Shown: positions 17,339 through 21,623 of the stretch, in pieces | Numbering within the stretch: the first letter of the stretch is position 1 | Layout: every line of letters begins with the position of its first letter | Assembly: GCA_036554605.1 (NCBI GenBank) | Contig: DATBMY010000247.1 | Span: forward strand, 1-21,623 | From: DATBMY01 sp036554605 | GTDB taxonomy: Bacteria; Acidobacteriota; Blastocatellia; UBA7656 | DNA length: 21,623 nt | Direction: 5' to 3' | Program-made: the position numbers and the translations under genes | The notes under the pieces: generated by a model | What the model was told of the DNA's origin: nothing | The model's database searches: none | The model's input: only the letters and a program-made list of their open reading frames with translations

Positions 17339-18290
17339 GCTCTTGAACCTCCTCTGCGTAAATAGACCTGATTCGCTGTCTCCAGACTTCGTATGCCGGC
17401 AACCCTCCGTCGGGCAACAGATCGAGAAGCGCAAGATCGGTTACTCTCGCGGCGGAGGCGGCCGACATCCCGCATATGGTTCTGCAAGCGATATCGGTGT
17501 GCGGGGTGAGGTTGCCGGCGCGGATGCGCGCTTTGGCCGCGAACGCCGCCCCCTGTGCAAGGTGATCGGCGAACGGCCGCGCGGCTTTTACCAGATTCCC
17601 CACGACGTGACGGGCAACGCCGCCCGCGTAGGAGCAGGCGAGCGCCACTCCGCTCCACAGGTCAGCTCTTCTCTCTTCGGGAAATGCGTTGACAGCGGCC
17701 GCTATTGAGAGGACGCTCGCCGACTTTACAAACCAGAGGCTGCGGCCGAGCCCCTGGTCGAAGACCCGCCTTGCGTATCTGGAGAGATCCGACGGCACAA
17801 CCTGTCTTTCGATATAACGCCGCCAGTGGAAAAAGCCCTGGTGAAAGCCGTAGCCGTCCACAGCTAACCATTTGAGCAAGGGGTCAAATCTATCAAACCG
17901 CCGCTCGACGCTCAGGTGAAGCCTTGCGTAAGCCCAGCCCGCTCCGACATGCGCCATGTAAATGTGCGGCGATGCCGGGCCCTTCAAAAAGGTCGAGAGC
18001 CTGTCGCGCTTCCACGGAGTCAGGCAATCCATAAGCGCCATGCTCATAGCCGCCCCCTCGAATGCAAAGCCCTGGAATTCGAGCTCTATTTCCGAAAGCG
18101 ACCGCTGTATATCAAACTGATCGACCGATCTCAGAGCAGTGTTATACCCGTCAACGAATGCCTTTCCGGCCGTCTCCAGATGGCGGCGCGCGTCGTCGTC
18201 GGTGACGCTGAATCCTCTTCGCTCGAAGCTCGTTTCAGACTGGGGAATGCCAAAGGCTCCCTCGCGAATTGCGCCCATAAGTTGACTCAC
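17307..18290 (-). CDS. unbL: UnbL / DUF1702-family enediyne-cassette protein, 327 aa
   Basis: The conserved blocks GFAFEGAAM (74-82), HVGAGWAYARL (114-124) and DPLLKWLAVDGYGFHQGFF (136-154) match what I know of the DUF1702/UnbL proteins found beside enediyne PKSs (SgcE3-like). The length is normal. There is no signal peptide or clear membrane span, so it is probably cytosolic or peripheral. The start is GTG at 18290, supported by AAGGAGG 9 nt upstream. The ATG four codons later is too far from that site. It follows the substrate-binding protein gene by 30 nt and overlaps unbV by 32 nt, so it is translated within the same operon. The family is needed for enediyne formation in studied clusters, but its chemistry is unknown to me. 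Confidence 0.9.
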   Translation of the reverse strand: MSQLMGAIREGAFGIPQSETSFERRGFSVTDDDARRHLETAGKAFVDGYNTALRSVDQFDIQRSLSEIELEFQGFAFEGAAMSMALMDCLTPWKRDRLSTFLKGPASPHIYMAHVGAGWAYARLHLSVERRFDRFDPLLKWLAVDGYGFHQGFFHWRRYIERQVVPSDLSRYARRVFDQGLGRSLWFVKSASVLSIAAAVNAFPEERRADLWSGVALACSYAGGVARHVVGNLVKAARPFADHLAQGAAFAAKARIRAGNLTPHTDIACRTICGMSAASAARVTDLALLDLLPDGGLPAYEVWRQRIRSIYAEEVQEHEKNTRAVAQ

Positions 18291-18320
18291 TTTATCTCCC
18301 TCCTTACGGCGTGAGCGGAT

Positions 18321-19328
18321 TCAACGCGCGCTCTTCGCCTCGATATTGCGGGGAATGAACCTTCGATCTATTAACTGGGACATAGGTACCGCTTTTGTGA
18401 GAATCCCCTGTTCGATGGCCATATCGTGAATCTCTTGCAGGTCTCGATCCTCGGGGGTAAGCATCTTGTAACTGACGCGGTCTGGCGGCTGCGTAAGGAC
18501 ATGCCTGACGAGCGCCTCGTCCTGGCGAAAGTACGGCGAAGCTATCTGAGCCGCCTCGATGCGATTGACTTCCGCCCATTCACCCGATTCGGCGATGCCT
18601 CGGACAAGGTCGCTCACGACTTCAGGGCTTTGCTCAATCAGCCTCTCGGTTACTACCAGACAGCAAGATATAAACTTCGGCCAAATGTCCTTGGCGTGGT
18701 ACAAGATTCTGCCGGTCCCGTCGAACTCAGCCTTTGCCGCGAAGGGCTCGCCTACAAAGTATGCGTCAATTGCCCCGGCGCCCAGAGCGCCCGGCATGTC
18801 GGGCGGCGGCATCTCGACGAAAGTGATCTCGCCCGGGCTTATGTTCTGGTCCCTCATCAGCTTGTGGATAACAAGATTCTGATTGCTGTATTTGCTAGGT
18901 ATGGCGAATATCTTTCCTCTGAGATCAGCAAGGTTCTTCGCGGGATCTTCCTTCCTGACGATCACTGTAGAGCCATCCCTGTGCCCCAGGTATACAATTC
19001 TTATTGGAACACCCTGTTCTCGAAGTTTCATCGCGAGGGGAACGATCATGAAAGAAGAGTCGAGACGCCCTGCCTTTATCGATTCAACGATGGTCGGAAA
19101 GTCCGTGAAGCGAAGCGACTCGAACCGAGTCGTCGTGCTGGTCCTGGTTGTGTAATCAGTGACCGGGCACGTCAGATGTCAGGTTACGGGCAAGAACCCG
19201 ACTTGAAGAGCGGGTCTGCCGTCGCTCGGGGAATCCGACGAATTCAGTAAGCCGAAACGCAACAGCGCAAGAGCCGCCATGGCGGCAAGAAAAAGCATCG
19301 CGGCAAGAAGCGTCTTTCGTTCTCTCAT
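18321..19328 (-). CDS. ABC transporter substrate-binding protein (NMT1/SsuA-like), probable selenoprotein with in-frame TGA, 335 aa
   Basis: Reading from ATG 19328 (GGGAGA 4 nt upstream) gives a signal peptide (MRERKTLLAAMLFLAAMAAL...), then the start of a mature binding protein (ALQVGFLPVT), then TGA at codon 50. The same frame continues without another stop through HLTCPVTDYTT and a full NMT1/SsuA-type body (DFPTIVESIKAGRL; IVYLGHRDGS; FVEMPPPDMPGALGAGAIDAYFVGEPFAA) to the stop at 18321. Conventional gene calling would start at the internal ATG 19049 and lose the signal peptide and first domain. I infer selenocysteine at position 50. Nearby thiols are Cys54 (U-x-x-x-C) and the pair Cys222-Cys223 (ISCCLVV). 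The ATPase and permease genes lie directly upstream, unbL 30 nt downstream. I recall a selenoprotein binding protein named SaoB in an ABC system; whether this is that family needs a search. A nonsense mutation is the alternative. Confidence 0.75.
19131..19174 (-). promoter_or_regulatory. Candidate bacterial SECIS hairpin after the in-frame TGA
   Basis: Downstream of the TGA the transcript can fold into a segmented stem: CGTGC (19171-19167) with GCACG (19138-19134), a 2x1 internal loop, GGTC (19164-19161) with GACC (19143-19140), a bulged A, and CTG (19159-19157) with CAG (19146-19144), closing a 10-nt loop. The apical loop begins 22 nt after the TGA, within the spacing seen for bacterial SECIS elements. 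A G near the loop start is present only if the last G-C pair is open. Built by eye; no folding energy was computed. Confidence 0.45.
19179..19181 (-). other. In-frame TGA at codon 50, candidate selenocysteine codon
   Basis: The TGA interrupts an otherwise intact 335-codon frame between a signal peptide and a conserved binding-protein body. Other genes here (unbU, pksE, the ABC ATPase) end in TGA at sensible places, so UGA is a normal stop in this genome and general recoding is unlikely. The residue falls where NMT1-like proteins have their first ligand-contacting loop (typically P-I/V-T-D-H), and a Cys follows four residues later. Confidence 0.6.
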
Positions 19329-19358
19329 AATATCTCCCGTCAGCGCGCATCTCCGGAG

Positions 19359-20126
19359 TCAGACTAGAGAGCCTGCTCGCTGACCGACGGCTATTGATGC
19401 CAGCGGGCCGGGCTCTTGCAGATCCAGGTGCGAGAGTATTCTCTCTTTCGCTTCGAGCAGTAGCGGGTCGGCCGGTCTCCTGGGCCGCTCTAGTTGCAGG
19501 CGCATCTCATATTTGATAGTCGCCGGCCGGTTCGAGAGGACAATCACGCGGTCAGATAGATAGACCGCGTCTTCAATATCATGTGTCACGAGCAGGACCG
19601 TGCGCGGTTTGAGAGCCAGCAGCCTTTCCAGTTCGGTTTTCAGGCCATGCCGGGTCAGGTAATCGAGGCCCGAAAAAGGCTCATCCATGAGTAACAGGTC
19701 CGTTTCTCCGGCAAGCACACGGGCCAGCTCTACGCGTCTTCTCATGCCCCCTGAGAGCTGGTGAGGGAAATGGTCCGAGAAGCCCGCCAGGTTTGTCAGA
19801 AGGAGCATCTCGTTTACCCGCTGGCACCTCTGCTTTCGGTCCGAAAGCGCGCGAAGCCCTAGAGAGATATTTTCGGCCGCGGTTAGCCAGGGCAACAGGC
19901 TGTCGATCTGGTAGACCATGCGCATCGAGCCCCGCCTGCGCACCTCGCCGCGACCAGGTTTATGATGCCCGGAGATGAGGCTCAACAAGGTAGTCTTTCC
20001 GCATCCTGATGGACCGACAAGCGAAACGAACTCGTCCCGCTCTACCTCCAGGTCCAGGTGCCTGAGAACCTGTAGCGCGCCGTAGGAGAAGTGAACAGAA
20101 TCGATGGAGAGCAGTTTACTGGTCAT
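19359..20126 (-). CDS. ABC transporter ATP-binding protein (SsuB/TauB-like), 255 aa
   Basis: All nucleotide-binding motifs are present: Walker A GPSGCGKTT (38-46), Q-loop VYQIDSLLPWLT (71-82), signature LSGGMRR (124-130), Walker B LLLMDEP (144-150) and the switch His182 in THD. The PWLT after the Q-loop and the DYLTRHGLKTEL stretch are typical of importers for nitrate, sulfonate or taurine-like ligands. It energises the neighbouring permease on the cytoplasmic side. Its ATG overlaps the permease stop by 11 nt, giving translational coupling, and its TGA stop is 30 nt before the binding-protein ATG. The three genes make a complete importer. The ligand is unknown; the candidate Sec and the Cys residues of the binding protein hint at a soft metal, metalloid or thiol-reactive ligand. 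Confidence 0.93.
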   Translation of the reverse strand: MTSKLLSIDSVHFSYGALQVLRHLDLEVERDEFVSLVGPSGCGKTTLLSLISGHHKPGRGEVRRRGSMRMVYQIDSLLPWLTAAENISLGLRALSDRKQRCQRVNEMLLLTNLAGFSDHFPHQLSGGMRRRVELARVLAGETDLLLMDEPFSGLDYLTRHGLKTELERLLALKPRTVLLVTHDIEDAVYLSDRVIVLSNRPATIKYEMRLQLERPRRPADPLLLEAKERILSHLDLQEPGPLASIAVGQRAGSLV

Positions 20127-20871
20127 ATCCCCACCTGACTCTTCGCATTCTGGTCAGCTGCAAGAGCAATAGGTCGAGCGTCGCGCCGATGACTCCGATG
20201 GTAATCATCCTGCAAACGAGCAGGTCTGCGCGCAGCCCGTTTCGCGCGTCCCAGATTGCGAATCCAAGCCCGTCTCGGCCGGCGATCATTTCGGCGGCAA
20301 CCACGACCAGCCATGCCACTCCGCCCGCGACCCTGATCGCCGTAATTATCTGAGGTAAGCTCGCGGGAAAGCTGATCTGGGCGAGTACTTTTAAACCTTC
20401 CAGCCCGTACTCGCGCGCGACTTTGAAATAGACCGACGGGATGTTGGCGACGGCGGCCACCGTAGCTAATACGAGCGGGAAGAAGGTAGCCGTGAAGATA
20501 AGAAAGATTGCCGGGGGATCGCCTATTCCGAACCACAGGATGGCGAAAGGTATCCAGGCAAGCGGCGAGAGGCTGCGGAAGAAATTTATCGTCGGCAGCA
20601 AGGCGACGCGCGCCCTCGGGCAATGTCCGAGCCACAGCCCCGTAGGGATGCTCAGCAGGACCGCGAGCGAGAAACCTGATGCCACGCGAAATAACGATGC
20701 CGCGACATCCGAATAGAACTGCCGGGTCTGCAGCTCGCTTTGGAAGCCCGAGGCTACCTTTTGCGGCGAAGGGAAAGCCGCCTCAGGAAATATATGAAGC
20801 GCGGATAGAGCCAGCCATAAACTGAGAATAGAGAGCGCGACAGCCGGGGCCAGCACGTATTTCTTCTTCAT
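20116..20871 (-). CDS. ABC transporter permease (SsuC/TauC/NrtB-like), 251 aa
   Basis: A BPD_transp_1-type inner-membrane permease with about six hydrophobic spans. SLSPLAWIPFAILWFGIGDPP (100-120) and AAEMIAGRDGLGFAIWDARN (192-211) are characteristic of the nitrate/sulfonate/taurine importer family. The coupling (EAA) loop is around 153-177 (EYGLEGL then SFPASLPQI), contacting the ATPase. Length is standard. The ATG at 20871 follows GAGGG at about 7 nt and lies 4 nt after the NusG-like stop, so the regulator and transporter are cotranscribed. It pairs with the ATPase (11-nt overlap) and the binding protein downstream. Within this operon it may import a cofactor or precursor for the polyketide pathway, but that is inference from position only. 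Confidence 0.93.
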   Translation of the reverse strand: MKKKYVLAPAVALSILSLWLALSALHIFPEAAFPSPQKVASGFQSELQTRQFYSDVAASLFRVASGFSLAVLLSIPTGLWLGHCPRARVALLPTINFFRSLSPLAWIPFAILWFGIGDPPAIFLIFTATFFPLVLATVAAVANIPSVYFKVAREYGLEGLKVLAQISFPASLPQIITAIRVAGGVAWLVVVAAEMIAGRDGLGFAIWDARNGLRADLLVCRMITIGVIGATLDLLLLQLTRMRRVRWGYDQ

Positions 20872-20875
20872 CCGG

Positions 20876-21436
20876 TTACCCTCGATTGAAACGCGCCAGT
20901 TCGACGGGCGAATCTATTTTGCGAACAAGGTGACGTGAAACCTGAATCCTGGCCTGATAGCTTATTGTCTCAAGCAGGATCATCACGCGGTCGCCGGGGC
21001 GCATATTCTTATCGAATACCCCGGTCAGGTGTTTGAATGGGCCTTCTGTTATGGCGACCTTGTCCGAAACCTCGGGCTCATTGTCGATTCTTACATAGCC
21101 ATCCGGGCCAACATACGATCTGAGCAGGTCGAGCAATTCATCATCTATGGCTACGGGACCCGCTCCGAACTCGACGATCTTATTTACCCCTCTTGTATAA
21201 GAGACATTCTGGAAGCCTTGAGAGAGTACGAATCTGGCGAAGAGGTAACGCGGGAAGAGCGGCTTGTACAGGTATGACAAAGCGCCGCTGTATGGGTTGT
21301 ATTTCTTGACTTTGATCTCTGGCAGGAATGTCTCTATTCCCGCCGCTCGCAGGTTAGTAACCGCTCGTTGTTCCTGCCTCGGGTTTGTGTGTATTACGAA
21401 CCATTGGGCTGTAGACAGGGGGCTGTCGGCGACCAT
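20876..21436 (-). CDS. NusG-paralogue transcription antiterminator (RfaH/UpxY/LoaP type), 186 aa
   Basis: The start is ATG 21436, with GGGAGG about 7 nt upstream. The frame extends to 21598, but the extra 54 residues lack a ribosome binding site and family similarity. Residues 11-105 are a NusG N-terminal domain (QWFVIHTNPRQEQRAV, KPLFPRYLFARF, GVNKIVEFG), which binds RNA polymerase. Residues about 122-160 are a KOW domain (VAITEGPFKHLTGVF). The length and the YTRGVNKIV motif match specialised paralogues such as RfaH, UpxY and LoaP rather than housekeeping NusG. These proteins prevent termination in long operons; LoaP acts on Bacillus polyketide operons. It is the first gene of this long operon (about 13 kb to the thioesterase stop), so it probably antiterminates its own transcript. 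Confidence 0.9.
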   Translation of the reverse strand: MVADSPLSTAQWFVIHTNPRQEQRAVTNLRAAGIETFLPEIKVKKYNPYSGALSYLYKPLFPRYLFARFVLSQGFQNVSYTRGVNKIVEFGAGPVAIDDELLDLLRSYVGPDGYVRIDNEPEVSDKVAITEGPFKHLTGVFDKNMRPGDRVMILLETISYQARIQVSRHLVRKIDSPVELARFNRG

Positions 21437-21485
21437 GGATTTCCTCCCGATAGATTTTTTGCACTCGAAGAGATAAGAAGCGAGA

Positions 21486-21505
21486 GCCAGCGTTAGCGAG
21501 CTGGC
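21486..21505 (-). promoter_or_regulatory. Leader-RNA hairpin upstream of the NusG-like gene
   Basis: In the minus-strand leader, GCCAGC and GCTGGC form a perfect 6-bp stem around an 8-nt loop (TCGCTAAC), 49 nt before the start codon of the NusG-like gene. LoaP-type proteins are known to need a small RNA hairpin in the operon leader, so this is a candidate recruitment site. The rest of 21437-21623 shows no gene and no promoter I would defend; the transcription start is probably at or beyond the window edge. Confidence 0.4.
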
Positions 21506-21623
21506 GGGCAAGCTACCGCATGTCGAGCCGAGTCGTGCTTGACGTCTTGCGACTATAGAAAGGTGACGATCAACAAAGAGGCAAACAGGGCTGAGCAAAG
21601 CACGGCACGCAGGACAAACAAGG

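Noticed and set aside
18321..19049. Starting the substrate-binding protein at the internal ATG 19049
   Set aside because: This removes the signal peptide and first strand-loop of the fold, leaves about 280 nt of conserved in-frame coding unused, and has no good ribosome binding site.
18426..19250. A long plus-strand open frame of 274 codons opposite the binding-protein gene
   Set aside because: Antisense shadow of the codon pattern of the real gene; no ribosome binding site, domain or hydrophobic pattern, and it contradicts the single-strand gene layout.
19156..19350. A 64-codon minus-strand frame ending next to the binding-protein gene
   Set aside because: It is out of frame with the signal-peptide reading, has low-complexity Arg/Ser/Cys content and no family features. 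It shadows the real N-terminus starting at 19328.
21552..21557. TATAGT (minus strand) as a -10 box for the operon leader
   Set aside because: It matches five of six -10 positions, but no -35-like hexamer lies at 16-18 nt, so I would not call a promoter.
1..21623. tRNA or rRNA genes, CRISPR arrays, insertion sequences, integrases or attachment sites
   Set aside because: None seen: no regularly spaced repeats, no transposase or integrase motifs, no cloverleaf-like segments noticed on reading both strands.

Overview
The window is a one-directional block: every gene I can support lies on the minus strand, so transcription runs from high to low coordinates. Its centre is an enediyne-type polyketide cassette. 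In transcription order this is unbL (DUF1702-like), unbV (FG-GAP repeats plus ASPIC/UnbV domain), unbU (polytopic membrane protein with RnfD/NqrB-like motifs), pksE (iterative KS-AT-ACP-KR-DH-PPTase synthase) and a hot-dog thioesterase of the CalE7/SgcE10 type. These are the five families of the conserved enediyne 'warhead' cassette. The base composition is moderately GC-rich (roughly 55-60% by eye), well below the actinomycetes in which most characterised enediyne clusters are found. Shine-Dalgarno sites are good, and the leading gene is a NusG paralogue of the RfaH/UpxY/LoaP sort. I read this as an uncultured or little-studied non-actinobacterial bacterium. Acidobacteriota is only a guess.

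Upstream of the cassette, and tightly coupled to it, are a NusG-like antiterminator (20876-21436), an ABC permease (20116-20871), an ABC ATPase (19359-20126) and a substrate-binding protein (18321-19328). The binding-protein gene carries a single in-frame TGA at codon 50 (19181-19179). The reading frame is otherwise intact from signal peptide to stop. The TGA is followed by a multi-part hairpin whose loop lies 22 nt downstream, as in bacterial SECIS elements. The simplest reading is a selenoprotein: Sec50 and Cys54 form U-x-x-x-C near the predicted ligand cleft, with a vicinal Cys pair at 222-223. A nonsense mutation or sequence error is the alternative. From the NusG-like gene to the thioesterase the gaps are 30 nt or less and several genes overlap, so this is one operon.

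After the thioesterase there is a 255-bp gap with a terminator-like hairpin and a perfect 11-bp inverted repeat. Beyond it lies a stand-alone 547-aa ketoreductase that is a diverged partial copy of the middle of PksE. Its KR residues are kept, the dehydratase catalytic His is lost and the second hot-dog is missing. Then come an AraC-family regulator with an extra C-terminal domain, three proteins I cannot assign (443 aa with HEAT-like repeats and Ca-binding-type loops, 223 aa, 244 aa), a secreted alpha/beta-hydrolase with a G-H-S-L-G elbow, and the start of one more gene cut by the window edge.

Working model: the PksE/thioesterase pair builds a polyene precursor and UnbL, UnbV and UnbU act in its early processing at the membrane. 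The NusG paralogue helps polymerase finish a long operon, and the stand-alone KR, AraC protein, hydrolase and unknown proteins are pathway-specific additions. The link between a possibly selenium-dependent transporter and an enediyne-type cassette is the most unusual part. No tailoring, sugar, apoprotein or obvious self-resistance gene is visible, so the product cannot be predicted.
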